Source of the DNA: Spirochaetota bacterium
GTDB taxonomy: Bacteria; Spirochaetota; Spirochaetia; Treponematales; Treponemataceae
Direction: 5' to 3'
Assembly: GCA_023393015.1 (NCBI GenBank)
Contig: JAEWMY010000005.1
Location: forward strand, 62,001-126,000
Length of the DNA: 64,000 nucleotides
Shown here: positions 1-8,568 of the stretch, piece after piece
Layout of the letters: each line of letters opens with the position of its first letter
Position numbering within the stretch: the stretch's first letter is position 1
Translations under genes and position numbers: made by a program
The notes under the pieces: generated by a model
The model's database searches: none
What the model was told of the DNA's origin: nothing
What the model saw: the letters and a program-made list of their open reading frames with translations, nothing else

Positions 1-21
1 CCCTTGTCCTGATGTTGATCG

Positions 22-46
22 AAAAAAAGGGAGCCCGAAGGCTCCC
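22..46 (-). terminator. Rho-independent terminator of the chemoreceptor gene
   Basis: Read on the minus strand, a 7-bp GC-rich stem (arms at 40-46 and 29-35) with a 4-base loop is followed by seven T (22-28). It lies about 30 bases past the chemoreceptor stop codon and is a textbook intrinsic terminator. Confidence 0.9.
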
Positions 47-77
47 CGCGTAATCCGTCGAACGCGAACCCGTTACT

Positions 78-1616
78 TCAACGGGTCGTTTCGACCGAGA
101 AGAACTTCAGCAAATCGTCGAGGCGTTCCGACTGCGCGGAAAGCTCCTCCGCCGTCGAGGCGAGCTCCTCGGCCGCGCTCGCGTTTTGCTGGATGACGGT
201 ATCGAGCTGCATGATCGCCTGCGCGCTTTGCTCGACGCCGGCCTTCTGCTCGTTGCTCGCCGAGCTGATCTCCTGGACGAGATCGGCCGTTTTCTTGATG
301 TCGGGAACGAGTTTTTCGAGGAGGCCGCCGACCATGGAAGACGCCTCTACGGTCGAATTCGAAAGGGCGCCGATCTCGCCCGCGGAAGACTGGCTCCGCT
401 CGGCGAGCTTTCGCACCTCCGCGGCGACCACCGCGAAGCCCTTTCCGTATTCGCCCGCGCGAGCCGCCTCGATGGCCGCGTTCAGCGCGAGCAGGTTCGT
501 CTGCCCCGCGATCTCCCCGATTATCGATATCTTGCTCGCTATGTCCTTCATCATCGACACGGCCTCGCCGACGGCTACGCCGCTCCGCTCCGCGTCGGAG
601 GAGGCCTTCGTCGCGATCTTGTCCGTCTCCCGCGCGTTGTCGGCGTTTTGCTGGATGTTCGCGGACATCTCCTCCATTGAGGACGAAACCTCCTCGGCGA
701 TCGAGGCCTGCTCGCTCGCGCCCTGCGAAAGCTGCTGCGCGGTGTCGCTCAACTCGCCACTGCCGGTACGGACATACCCGGCCACCTCGCGGGCGCTCCT
801 GATAACGTCGCCGACGCGGGAGCGCATGTCGTCGAGATTCCGGGCCAGGTCGCCGAATTCGTCGCCGAGGGAGAGAGTCCCCGCGTCGACGCGCGCCGCG
901 AGATCGCCTCCGCCGATCCTTCCCGCGAAATCGCCGAGGTTACGGACGGCCCGGTTCATGAACACCGTGATGAGGACGGCGAAAAAGACGGAAAGGCCGA
1001 TTATGGATACGAGCACGATCCCCAGTGTCGTGAGGACGCGGGAATACGCCGTCATGCTGTCGTTGTAATTCCTTTCCGTTACCTCGAGCATGACGCCCGT
1101 CAGCTCGTCCATGGCGCCGCGCATCTTGTCGAACACCTCGAGATACTCTCCGTAGTACACCTCGGACGCGGCGCCGGCATCCATTCGTCCCATGCTCGCG
1201 GTCAAAAGACCGCTCAAAGCGGTCAATCGCTTGTAATTCGAGTTGAAGGTTTCGAAAGCGGGATGCGACGTCTTGCCTCCCTCGAAATAAATCTTTTCGA
1301 AGGCGGAAAAGCGCTCCTGAACCTGTATCAGGTTGTCCTCGACTTCCTTAACGAGCTTTTTGACGCTTTCGGAGTTTCCCGAACGCATGAACTCGAAGGA
1401 TTGCGCTACTGCGATGCTCGACTGATACGCGTCGCGGTCGGCTTCGATAAGCCGCTCTATGCCTATAAGCCCGTCGTTGTATATCTCGACGGTCGCCTGG
1501 TTGATGGTCTTTAGGGATGAAAGGATAAAGAGAAATCCGGCCAAAAAGACCAGGATTATCATGAAAAACACCCAGAAAAGTTTCCACCGCAAACGCAAAT
1601 CCCTGATCGACGCCAT
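78..1616 (-). CDS. methyl-accepting chemotaxis protein
   Basis: A 512-residue inner-membrane chemoreceptor that senses a ligand with its periplasmic domain and controls CheA. Membrane segments lie near residues 13-35 and 195-220, enclosing a periplasmic domain of about 160 residues that looks like a four-helix bundle. A HAMP region follows (about 220-270), then a long coiled-coil signalling domain whose conserved hairpin tip (GQTNLLALNAAIEAARAGE) is near residues 371-390. There is no C-terminal CheR/CheB-docking pentapeptide. The start is set by a strong Shine-Dalgarno (GAGGAGG) ending four bases before ATG. The gene stands alone with its own terminator. Ligand unknown. Confidence 0.97.
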   Translation of the reverse strand: MASIRDLRLRWKLFWVFFMIILVFLAGFLFILSSLKTINQATVEIYNDGLIGIERLIEADRDAYQSSIAVAQSFEFMRSGNSESVKKLVKEVEDNLIQVQERFSAFEKIYFEGGKTSHPAFETFNSNYKRLTALSGLLTASMGRMDAGAASEVYYGEYLEVFDKMRGAMDELTGVMLEVTERNYNDSMTAYSRVLTTLGIVLVSIIGLSVFFAVLITVFMNRAVRNLGDFAGRIGGGDLAARVDAGTLSLGDEFGDLARNLDDMRSRVGDVIRSAREVAGYVRTGSGELSDTAQQLSQGASEQASIAEEVSSSMEEMSANIQQNADNARETDKIATKASSDAERSGVAVGEAVSMMKDIASKISIIGEIAGQTNLLALNAAIEAARAGEYGKGFAVVAAEVRKLAERSQSSAGEIGALSNSTVEASSMVGGLLEKLVPDIKKTADLVQEISSASNEQKAGVEQSAQAIMQLDTVIQQNASAAEELASTAEELSAQSERLDDLLKFFSVETTR

Positions 1617-1798
1617 ATCGCCTCCTCACGGCCTTTCCCTTAAGTGTATTTACGCGCGGCGAGAATGCAACACGTAATGCAAAAAAGACGCGATCCGGGC
1701 GATTCGGCTTCCATGAGCTTCCGCCGGCTTCCGCGGGTTTCGCTTGCATCTTTCCGGATTATGGGCAACACTAGGGCAAACGACGCTGGAGGCAGTGT

Positions 1799-2506
1799 AT
1801 GCCCGATAAATTCCGGAACATCGCGGTTCTCATCGACGCGGAAAACATATCCCATAACTTTCTCGAGGACATATCCGAGAATATAGCCCTCTACGGCATC
1901 GTGTCGGTTCGCCGGATATACGGGGACTGGACCTCCGAGAAAATGCGCAGCTGGAGGCCGCTCCTCCTCGAATACGCGATTCAGCCCATTCAGCAATTCA
2001 GCAACACGGTCGGAAAGAACTCGACCGACAGCGCGCTGATCATCGACGCCATGGACCTTCTCTACCTTCAGCATTTCGACTGCTTTTGCATCGTATCGAG
2101 CGACAGCGACTTCACGAGGCTCGCGAGCCGTATCAGGGAACAGGGAAAATACGTGGTCGGAATCGGGGAAAAAAAGACGCCCTCGTCCTTCGTAAACGCC
2201 TGCAACGAGTTCATCCACATCGAGCCGGCCGGCAAGGCCCGGGCGGAACCCCGAAAAACGTCCGAAACGCGCAACAAGACGGAGATACTCATCGAAAAGG
2301 CCGTCGACCAACTGGCCGACACCTCGGGGTGGGTCATGCTCTCCCAACTCGTTCAGTACGTCCGGCAGGTCAAACCCGATTTCGATCTCCGCGAGCTCGG
2401 CGTCAAAAAACCGCTCGACTACTTCGCGAACAGAAAGGACAAGTACAGCGTGCAAAAGGAACGGGAGGACGCCCCGAGCGCCGTTTTCATTTCCAAGAGG
2501 AAGTAA
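1799..2506 (+). CDS. NYN-domain protein with C-terminal OST-HTH/LOTUS domain
   Basis: A 235-residue protein. Residues 1-140 form a NYN (PIN-like nuclease) domain: LIDAENI near the N terminus, a central LIIDAMDLLY and SSDSDFTRLA, the spaced acidic residues expected of a metal-dependent RNase fold. Residues about 160-230 (GWVMLSQLVQYV...DYFANRKDKY) match the OST-HTH/LOTUS fold, an RNA-binding winged helix. The family (LabA/MARF1-like) is thought to act on RNA; the bacterial target is unknown. Start chosen from GGAGG six bases before ATG. Its 3' end overlaps the convergent NicO gene by 20 bases. Confidence 0.88.
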   Translation: MPDKFRNIAVLIDAENISHNFLEDISENIALYGIVSVRRIYGDWTSEKMRSWRPLLLEYAIQPIQQFSNTVGKNSTDSALIIDAMDLLYLQHFDCFCIVSSDSDFTRLASRIREQGKYVVGIGEKKTPSSFVNACNEFIHIEPAGKARAEPRKTSETRNKTEILIEKAVDQLADTSGWVMLSQLVQYVRQVKPDFDLRELGVKKPLDYFANRKDKYSVQKEREDAPSAVFISKRK

Positions 2507-3437
2507 GCATCCTGGCGACGCTCGCGAAAAAGGGCGCCGCTATATACGCAGAAAATCCGAGAAGCGACGCATACCCGAGGAGCTCGACGCCGGCGGAAAG
2601 GCGACCGATCCTGGCCTCCTCCGTCTTGAGGCTCATGAACAGGCGTGTCCTTCCGAACCAGGCAAGATACCCGGCCGCGACGATCGGCAGGCTCATGCCG
2701 ACGGACATCGCCGCGACCGCCGCGACGCCCGCCGGGACGAGATCGAGCGTGAGCGCCAGGATGAGCACGAGGATAGCCCCCGGGCACGGATACGCGCCGC
2801 TCAGGAGCAACGCGCCGAGTCCCGCAGCGCCGTGTCGGCGTTTTGGACAGGTCGACATCAAGTCGCACAGGGCGCGGACCGACAGAACGGCGGAAAGCGT
2901 AACGAGAAGGACGTAGGCGGAACCCTCCATCCAGAGGGTAACCTCCGTCGCGCGCGAGGATATCGCGCCCGTAACGCCCCGAAGGGCGAAAAGCACCGCG
3001 ACGGCCGCCCCGCCGTGCAGCAGGGCGAGCAATAACCCGACGAGCGCGGGCTCCGCGGGCGACGCCTTCCTCGCGAGATAGAGTGAGAATACGAGGGTTT
3101 TCCGATGTCCCGGCCCCAGCGCGTGAAGGAATCCGTACGCGAACGCGGCACCGAGTACCGCCCGGAGGGCGCCGCGAGAACCGGTTTCCTTCCATTCCAG
3201 CAACAGGGCGGCCAGCCGTTCGCGCACGGCGAGCTGACGGGTCACGACGCCATCCGGTGGCCGCGAGGCCCTGACGGGAGAGGGGGTCGCGGTACGTCGA
3301 CCGGAAGCGTCTCCCGAACCGGCGCCCGAAAAGGGATTCGCGAACGCGCGCGCGCAGGAAAGGGCGATAAAGGCGCAGACGCACGCGGCGAGGGCGCCTC
3401 GCGTCCGGGTTCGCCGCGCGGCCCTACCGCGCGTCAC
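2487..3437 (-). CDS. NicO/RcnA-type nickel-cobalt transporter
   Basis: A 316-residue polytopic membrane protein of the NicO family (Ni2+/Co2+ transport or efflux). Diagnostic pieces are HALGPGHRKT in the first core helix, a second-helix His (LLHGGAAVAV) and the PCPGA turn in a later helix. The N terminus has a hydrophobic leader followed by a Ser/Arg/Pro-rich loop. I chose the GTG at 3437, preceded by AGGA seven bases upstream; longer ATG-led versions would run through the upstream gene out of frame. It overlaps the DUF1007 gene by 14 bases and is last in the feo operon, which suggests co-ordinated metal handling. Direction of transport and substrate cannot be read from sequence. Confidence 0.88.
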   Translation of the reverse strand: MTRGRAARRTRTRGALAACVCAFIALSCARAFANPFSGAGSGDASGRRTATPSPVRASRPPDGVVTRQLAVRERLAALLLEWKETGSRGALRAVLGAAFAYGFLHALGPGHRKTLVFSLYLARKASPAEPALVGLLLALLHGGAAVAVLFALRGVTGAISSRATEVTLWMEGSAYVLLVTLSAVLSVRALCDLMSTCPKRRHGAAGLGALLLSGAYPCPGAILVLILALTLDLVPAGVAAVAAMSVGMSLPIVAAGYLAWFGRTRLFMSLKTEEARIGRLSAGVELLGYASLLGFSAYIAAPFFASVARMLTSSWK

Positions 3438-4107
3438 CGAAAATCCTGATCTCGCGCGGATAATACGTCGCGAGCCCGGGGGCCGGTTTATAGTACCCCG
3501 TCGTGTCGTCGACGGCGCCGAGCGGGTTGTAATACACGGGATACTCGCGGTTTTCCACGATCTCCCACCGAAGGGTTCTACCGGGAACTTGCGCGCCGTC
3601 AGTGATCGAGACCGGATCGCGTTGCGGGTAGCGGATGTCGCAAAAATACGTGTAATCGTACACGGCCAGATACAGCTCGTCCGCCGCATAAGCCGAAAGA
3701 TCGACGAAGAAGCGGTAGATCACGGCGCCCCCGCTTTGCCGCGCGGAAAAGTCCTTCACCGCGGAAGGATTCGTGCGTACGGTCCCGACCCGGATAAACG
3801 TAAAGTAATGGTAATGACGGAGATTGGCGAACGCGCCTTGTTCGAGGGCGCGCGTTTCCGCGGCGTCGAAAATTCCGTCGCGGTTTAAATCGTACCCGTG
3901 AATCAAATCCGCGCTGAAAAAGGTGTCGAGCTTCCACTCGAGCCATACGCCCGAAAGCGAGCCACCGCGCGTGACGATCTCCGCCCTGCTTTCCAGAAAC
4001 ATGTGCGGATGCGCGGCGAGCGGGGCCGCGCAAAGAACGAGCGCCGCCGCCGCGACGGCGAAGCGCGAAACGGCGAATCGTATCACTTTCACCGGGTAAT
4101 GGTACAT
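3424..4107 (-). CDS. DUF1007 periplasmic protein
   Basis: A 227-residue secreted protein. The N terminus is a signal peptide (hydrophobic stretch around residues 10-32, cleavage likely after ALA) and the mature protein begins HPHMF, the hallmark of DUF1007; these His may bind metal. An EF-hand-like acidic loop (DLNRDGIFDAAE) follows, then beta-rich sequence. DUF1007 genes are commonly paired with NicO transporters, as here, so it is probably a periplasmic metal-binding partner. Its ATG overlaps the feoB stop (TGATG), which fixes the start and indicates translational coupling. Confidence 0.87.
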   Translation of the reverse strand: MYHYPVKVIRFAVSRFAVAAAALVLCAAPLAAHPHMFLESRAEIVTRGGSLSGVWLEWKLDTFFSADLIHGYDLNRDGIFDAAETRALEQGAFANLRHYHYFTFIRVGTVRTNPSAVKDFSARQSGGAVIYRFFVDLSAYAADELYLAVYDYTYFCDIRYPQRDPVSITDGAQVPGRTLRWEIVENREYPVYYNPLGAVDDTTGYYKPAPGLATYYPREIRIFGDAR

Positions 4108-6101
4108 CAGAATCCCAGGAGCTGTCCAACGGTATGAACGAGGGCCGAGGCCGCCCAGGCGACGCCGGTCTGGAAGACGACGGCGACGACGGTCCATTTC
4201 GCGGAACCGAGCTCGCGTCGGGTCGCGGCGACAGCGGCCACGCAAGGGGTATACAACAGGGTAAAGGTGAGGAACGACAAGGCGCCGAGCGGCGTGAAGT
4301 AGGACTCTATCCCGGCGGGCAATACGACCGACAGCGTGCTTATGACGGCCTCCTTCGCGGCGAACCCGCTCACGAGCGCGGCGACGGATTGCCAGGACGC
4401 GAAACCGTTCGGGGTAAACACCGGGGCGACAAGGGAACCAAGCGAGGCGAGGATGCTCCGGGAGCCGTCGTCGACGAGGTTAAAGGTCCAGTCGAGATTC
4501 GTCAGGAACCAGATGACAAGCGACCCGATGAAGATAATCGTGAACGCGCGGACGACGAAGTCGCGAATCTTCTCGCGAAGGTGGAAAAAAACCGCCTTGA
4601 ACGAAGGAAGCCGATACACGGGCAACTCGAGGACGAAGGGTACCGAATTCCCTCGAAATACCGTCGTCTTCAGGACGTACCCGCTCGCGACCGCGACGAG
4701 TACGCCGCCGAAATAGAGCGCGGTCATCACGAGAGCGGCGCGGGTAGGAAAAAAGGCCGCGCAAAACACAGCGTAGACGGGAACCTTCGCGGAGCATGAC
4801 ATGAACGGCGCCAACAATATGGTCATCTTCCGGTCACGGGAACTCGAGAGCGTACGCGTCGCCATGATGGCGGGAACGGTACAGCCGAAACCGACCAATA
4901 ACGGCACGAAGGAACGCCCGGAAAGGCCGATCTTGCGCAACAAGGTGTCCAGAACGAAGGCGACGCGGGCCATATACCCCGTGTCCTCCAGCATCGAAAG
5001 GAAGAAGAAGAGAATGGCGATCACCGGAAGGAACGAAAGGACGCTGCCGATCCCGGTGAGCGCGCCGTCGACGATGAGGGACCGCATCCCCTCGTGCACG
5101 CCGGCGAACTCGAGTCCGTCGGAAGCGAGGGCGATTCCGCGGTCGATGACTGCGGTAAACGCGTCCCCGACGAAGGAACCTAATGGCCCGAAGGTAACGT
5201 AGAAAATCAGGGCCATAACGGCCATGAACACGGGAATCGCGAAAACGCGATGTGTCAGCACGCCGTCAAGCGCGACGGACCGCGCCTGTTCCCGCGATTC
5301 CTCCCGCTTCGTTACCGTCGCCGCTACGAGTCTCGATATGAATGCGTAGCGCATGTCGGCTATCGCGGCCTCCCGGTCGGTCCCGAGATCCGTCTCCATC
5401 TCCTTCACGATACGTTTTATGATGTCACGGTCCGCGGCCGACAGAGCGAGCTCGGACTCGAGCGGAGGATCGCCCTCTATGAGTTTCGTCGCGGCGAACC
5501 TTCCGGTATACCCCGCCTTTCCCGCCGATTCTTCAACGATATGCGTAATGGAGTGCAGGGCCTTGTGTACCGGCCCGGAGCAAAAGTCTATTCTGCGCTC
5601 GCGCTGCGTTCCCGCTTGTGCGGCGTCGCGCACGCGCTCCACGAGCTCGGGGATTCCCTCGTTTCTCACCGCCGAGATCGGTACGACGAACAACCCGAGT
5701 TCCCGCTCCATCGCGGGGATGTCTATCGTACCGCCGTTCGAACGGACTTCGTCCATCATGTTGAGTGCTATGACCATCGGGATTCCGAGCGTCATGAGCT
5801 GCAGGGAAAGGTAGAGGTTCCGCTCGATATTCGTCGCGTCGACTATGTTCAGTATGACGTCCGGACGCTCCCGTACCAGAAAGTCGCGCGAGACGATCTC
5901 CTCGGCCGTACACGGCGAAAGGGAATAGATGCCCGGCAGGTCAACGACGGTGATATCCCTCGAAAAACGCACGACGCCTTCTTTCTTTTCCACGGTCACG
6001 CCGGGAAAGTTCCCGACATGCTGATTGCTGCCCGTAAGCTGGTTGAAGAGCGTGGTCTTCCCGCAATTCTGGTTTCCCGCAAGCGCTACTCGGACAGGCA
6101 T
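4107..6101 (-). CDS. feoB: ferrous iron transporter FeoB
   Basis: A 664-residue Fe2+ transporter of the inner membrane. The N-terminal G domain carries G1 (GNQNCGKT, residues 9-16), G3 (DLPGIYSL), G4 (NMMD) and G5 (SAV), followed by a helical domain and two gated membrane halves with typical FeoB signatures (CTVPAIMATRT, FMSCSAKVPVY). Length is normal for bacterial FeoB. I start at MPVRVALAG (ATG 6101), two bases after the feoA stop; an upstream in-frame extension lies inside feoA and has no support. Second gene of feoA-feoB-DUF1007-nicO. Confidence 0.98.
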   Translation of the reverse strand: MPVRVALAGNQNCGKTTLFNQLTGSNQHVGNFPGVTVEKKEGVVRFSRDITVVDLPGIYSLSPCTAEEIVSRDFLVRERPDVILNIVDATNIERNLYLSLQLMTLGIPMVIALNMMDEVRSNGGTIDIPAMERELGLFVVPISAVRNEGIPELVERVRDAAQAGTQRERRIDFCSGPVHKALHSITHIVEESAGKAGYTGRFAATKLIEGDPPLESELALSAADRDIIKRIVKEMETDLGTDREAAIADMRYAFISRLVAATVTKREESREQARSVALDGVLTHRVFAIPVFMAVMALIFYVTFGPLGSFVGDAFTAVIDRGIALASDGLEFAGVHEGMRSLIVDGALTGIGSVLSFLPVIAILFFFLSMLEDTGYMARVAFVLDTLLRKIGLSGRSFVPLLVGFGCTVPAIMATRTLSSSRDRKMTILLAPFMSCSAKVPVYAVFCAAFFPTRAALVMTALYFGGVLVAVASGYVLKTTVFRGNSVPFVLELPVYRLPSFKAVFFHLREKIRDFVVRAFTIIFIGSLVIWFLTNLDWTFNLVDDGSRSILASLGSLVAPVFTPNGFASWQSVAALVSGFAAKEAVISTLSVVLPAGIESYFTPLGALSFLTFTLLYTPCVAAVAATRRELGSAKWTVVAVVFQTGVAWAASALVHTVGQLLGF

Positions 6102-6103
6102 TT

Positions 6104-6331
6104 CTAGGCGTCCTTTTTGAGCTTGATATTGCGCGCGTCCTCGCCGCGAAGGGTAAGCTCGTAGCCCCTCAGACACAGTTCGAGCGGATCGCCGAAGGGA
6201 GCGCGCTTGCGCACGGTTACCTTCGTTCCCGGGGTTAATCCCATATCCAGAAGCCTTCGTCTGAGCGCGCCTGCGCCCCCGACAGTCGCGATTACTCCCG
6301 AATCGCCCGGATTCATCTGATCAAGACTCAA
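6104..6331 (-). CDS. feoA: FeoA, SH3-like partner of FeoB
   Basis: A 75-residue cytosolic protein with the FeoA pattern: LRRRLLDMGLTPGTKVTV in the middle and a closing LRGYELTLRGEDA. FeoA binds or modulates FeoB. The start is a TTG at 6331, placed seven bases after GAGGG; the next Met (6316) has no ribosome site and would trim the conserved first strand. First gene of the metal operon, transcribed from the promoter at 6355-6383. Confidence 0.93.
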   Translation of the reverse strand: MSLDQMNPGDSGVIATVGGAGALRRRLLDMGLTPGTKVTVRKRAPFGDPLELCLRGYELTLRGEDARNIKLKKDA

Positions 6332-6354
6332 TTTGTTGCCCTCGTGTTACTTTC

Positions 6355-6383
6355 AACATATAATAAATCTGTTGTTTAGTCAA
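6355..6383 (-). promoter_or_regulatory. feo operon promoter
   Basis: On the minus strand TTGACT (6383-6378), a 17-base spacer and TATGTT (6360-6355) stand about 25 bases before the feoA start. Its -35 box abuts the -35 box of the divergent regulator promoter, so one bound repressor could cover both. Confidence 0.7.
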
Positions 6384-6400
6384 AGGTTATAGGATATATT
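6372..6400 (+). promoter_or_regulatory. promoter of the DtxR-type regulator gene
   Basis: TTGTTT (6372-6377), 17 bases, TATATT (6395-6400), just before the regulator ATG at 6407. The transcript would start at or very near the ATG; no Shine-Dalgarno is visible, so initiation may be leaderless. Back to back with the feo promoter. Confidence 0.65.
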
Positions 6401-6406
6401 CTAGCA

Positions 6407-6805
6407 ATGCCCGACTCTATAAGCGCGTCCAAACAGGATTATCTCGAGACTATCCTCGACTTTTCCGCGGAATCGGGACAGGCACGTTCCATCGACATAG
6501 CCCGAACGCTTGGCGTATCGCGCGCGAGCGTCAACAAATCCCTCGGGGCGCTCAAGGAATCGGGGCTTGTCGAGCACGAGCATTACGGCGACATTCGGCT
6601 TACAGAAACGGGACTTCGCATGGCGCGCGCGGTCCGGGCGCGACACAACGCGCTGAAACTGTTTCTCGTAAGCGTTCTCGGGGTAAGCCCGGAAACGGCG
6701 GAACGCGACGCGTGCCGCATGGAGCACGCGGTTAGCCGCGAAACCGCCGAAAAACTCGAGGAATACCTCAAGAAGATACTGCCCGTAGCGGAAGCGGAGT
6801 CCTGA
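6407..6805 (+). CDS. DtxR/MntR-family metal-dependent regulator
   Basis: A 132-residue regulator: N-terminal winged helix (QARSIDIARTLGVSRASVNKSL, residues 24-45) and a short dimerisation domain with the metal ligands of the family (DYLETIL near residue 11, H near 78 in RARHNALK, and CRMEH near 106-110, matching the C-x2-EH ligand set of IdeR/DtxR). It lacks the C-terminal SH3-like domain, as in MntR. Placement divergent from feoAB with overlapping promoter elements suggests an Fe2+ (or Mn2+) dependent repressor of the feo operon and of itself. The metal preference is inferred from context. Confidence 0.88.
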   Translation: MPDSISASKQDYLETILDFSAESGQARSIDIARTLGVSRASVNKSLGALKESGLVEHEHYGDIRLTETGLRMARAVRARHNALKLFLVSVLGVSPETAERDACRMEHAVSRETAEKLEEYLKKILPVAEAES

Positions 6806-6850
6806 AGACTGAGCGAATCGACCGCGAGGAAGCCCCCGCGGCCGCAATCG

Positions 6851-8299
6851 TCACTTCCGTCCCGAATCCACGTATTTCTTCAACTGAACAAGCGCGACCT
6901 TGGGATTCGTGATTACCGAGGGTCCCGCGACGCAACCGCCTTGACAGGCCATCACCTCGACGAGGTTCGCCTCGGCCGGAGTACCGGAGGCCGCGGCCTT
7001 TCCGAACGCCGCCAGCTGTTTCATTCCCGCCGCGTCCAGTCCGTTGATGACGAACGGCTTTAGCCGTTCGGGCCGTTTGAGCCTGACGCGAACCGCCTCG
7101 GCGACGCCTCCCGACTGAGCGAAATTCCTTCCGGTAGCGCTCGGACTCGCGTCGCACCCGATACTCTCGCATTCGCCGATATCGATCCCCTTCGCCATCA
7201 GTAGCGCGCCGAGTTCCTCGGCCGAGAGGACGTAGTCGACGTAAGGATCGTCGAGTCCCTCCTTCCGCTTCGCCAGGCACGGGCCGACGAACACCGTAAC
7301 GCTTTCAGGATCGTCCTTCTTCGCGATCCCGGCCGTATAGTGCATCGGGGACCTCGTATCCGACACGCAGGAATCGAGCTCGGGAACGTGAATACGGACC
7401 GCGCGCACGTACGCCGGGCAACATGACGTCGTCATCAGCGCGTCGCCCCTGTCCATCCGCTCCTCGAACTCGTGGGCCTCCTTTTCCGCCGTGATATCTG
7501 CGCCGACGGCGACTTCGTAGGTTCGGGCGAAACCCGCTTTCGACAGCGCGGCCTCGAGTTGTCCGGGAACCGCGCGGAACTGGGCGGCGATCGCGGGCGC
7601 GTACAGCGCGACGACGCGCCTGCCTTCCATGAGCTTCCTGATGACGTCGACGATCTGTCCCTTGTCCATCATCGCCCCGAAGGGACACTCCCTCATGCAG
7701 GCGCCGCAAAAGGTGCATTTCGAGTAGTCGATCCGTTCCTTGCCGTTCTCGTCCTTGGAGATCGCCCCGACGGGACAGGCCTCCTCGCAGGGAACAGGCA
7801 CCTTGATGATGGCGTGGTACGGGCAGTTTTGCATGCAGATACCGCAATTGACGCACGCCTCGGGATCGATCCGCGCCCGCCCGCCGGTGATCTCGATGCA
7901 CTTTTTCGGACAGTTCATCACGCACGGCCGGGCGAGGCACGCCTGACACGCGTTCGTGACGAGATAGTGCGCGCGAACGCAGGCGTTGCACGCCTCGTCC
8001 AGGACGGTAAGCATCGGCTCGGAAGGCCGCTCGCGCTCGATCGCCTCGCGCGCGTACTCGGCGAGTTTCTTTTCGTCGTCGTAGTCCTCGACGCTGTGCC
8101 CGAGACGCGCGATGACGCGCATGCGGAGGACCTCACGGTCATGGTACACGCAGCAGCGGAACGGGTCCGCGTTGCGCGGCGCCATCTCGCGCGGAATGTA
8201 GTGGACGCCTTCCTCGAGCTTCCCTTCGAGTTGAAGCTTCGCGATTCGCACGAGTATCTCGCGCTTTATTTTCGAGGCCGCGTTGTTTATGTTAAGCAT
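6851..8299 (-). CDS. [FeFe] hydrogenase, group B-like
   Basis: A 482-residue cytosolic iron-sulfur hydrogenase. A Cys-rich region (about residues 104-205) holds several ferredoxin-type motifs, including CVNCGICMQNCP and CTFCGACMRECP. The H-cluster domain follows with all three signatures: L1 TSCCP (291-295, both Cys present, including the proton-transfer Cys), L2 GPCLAK (339-344) and L3 MACQGGC (450-456). Architecture and length resemble the group B family of anaerobes rather than NAD-linked HydA; physiological role of that group is uncertain, with ferredoxin-coupled H2 turnover a reasonable guess. No HydEFG maturases are in the window. Last gene of the operon; overlaps the small [2Fe-2S] gene by 8 bases. 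Confidence 0.93.
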   Translation of the reverse strand: MLNINNAASKIKREILVRIAKLQLEGKLEEGVHYIPREMAPRNADPFRCCVYHDREVLRMRVIARLGHSVEDYDDEKKLAEYAREAIERERPSEPMLTVLDEACNACVRAHYLVTNACQACLARPCVMNCPKKCIEITGGRARIDPEACVNCGICMQNCPYHAIIKVPVPCEEACPVGAISKDENGKERIDYSKCTFCGACMRECPFGAMMDKGQIVDVIRKLMEGRRVVALYAPAIAAQFRAVPGQLEAALSKAGFARTYEVAVGADITAEKEAHEFEERMDRGDALMTTSCCPAYVRAVRIHVPELDSCVSDTRSPMHYTAGIAKKDDPESVTVFVGPCLAKRKEGLDDPYVDYVLSAEELGALLMAKGIDIGECESIGCDASPSATGRNFAQSGGVAEAVRVRLKRPERLKPFVINGLDAAGMKQLAAFGKAAASGTPAEANLVEVMACQGGCVAGPSVITNPKVALVQLKKYVDSGRK

Positions 8300-8549
8300 C
8301 GTTCAGCTCCTGAATGCGGGCCATGACCTTCGGCAGCGTCGCCTGCGCCATGACCTCCCCGTTGATAGTGACGTACGGGGCGTTGTTCTTGTCGCCCGCC
8401 TTGCAAAGTCCGAGGCAGGTGGCTCCCTCTATCTCCACGTTTTTCGCGAGCTCGGGAGAGAGGCTCTCCTCGAGCAGCAGAATGTCCGACGCGCCCATGA
8501 CGAAACAGGCCGTTCCCGAACAGATAACCACCTTGATCTTCGATGACAT
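8292..8549 (-). CDS. small [2Fe-2S] thioredoxin-like ferredoxin
   Basis: An 85-residue protein like the thioredoxin-fold [2Fe-2S] module found in HndA/NuoE-type subunits. Four Cys are spaced as C-x4-C near the N terminus (CSGTAC) and C-x3-C in the middle (CLGLC), followed by YVTINGEVM. It may pass electrons to or from the hydrogenase encoded directly downstream, whose start it overlaps by 8 bases. Start supported by AAGGAG before ATG. It is a paralogue of the first gene of the operon (11564-11824). Confidence 0.9.
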   Translation of the reverse strand: MSSKIKVVICSGTACFVMGASDILLLEESLSPELAKNVEIEGATCLGLCKAGDKNNAPYVTINGEVMAQATLPKVMARIQELNDA

Positions 8550-8568
8550 AGTCTCTCCTTCGGTCCGT

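Noticed and set aside
1625..1652. Sigma-28-like elements (TAAA...GCCG) before the chemoreceptor gene
   Set aside because: The -10-like box overlaps the Shine-Dalgarno, so a transcript from it would lack the ribosome site; match beyond TAAA and GCCG is poor.
6102..6176. N-terminal extension of feoB
   Set aside because: Lies inside feoA; the G1 motif is correctly placed when starting at ATG 6101.
6822..6841. Hairpin between the DtxR-type gene and the hydrogenase gene
   Set aside because: Only a 5-bp stem with a 10-base loop and no T run on either strand.
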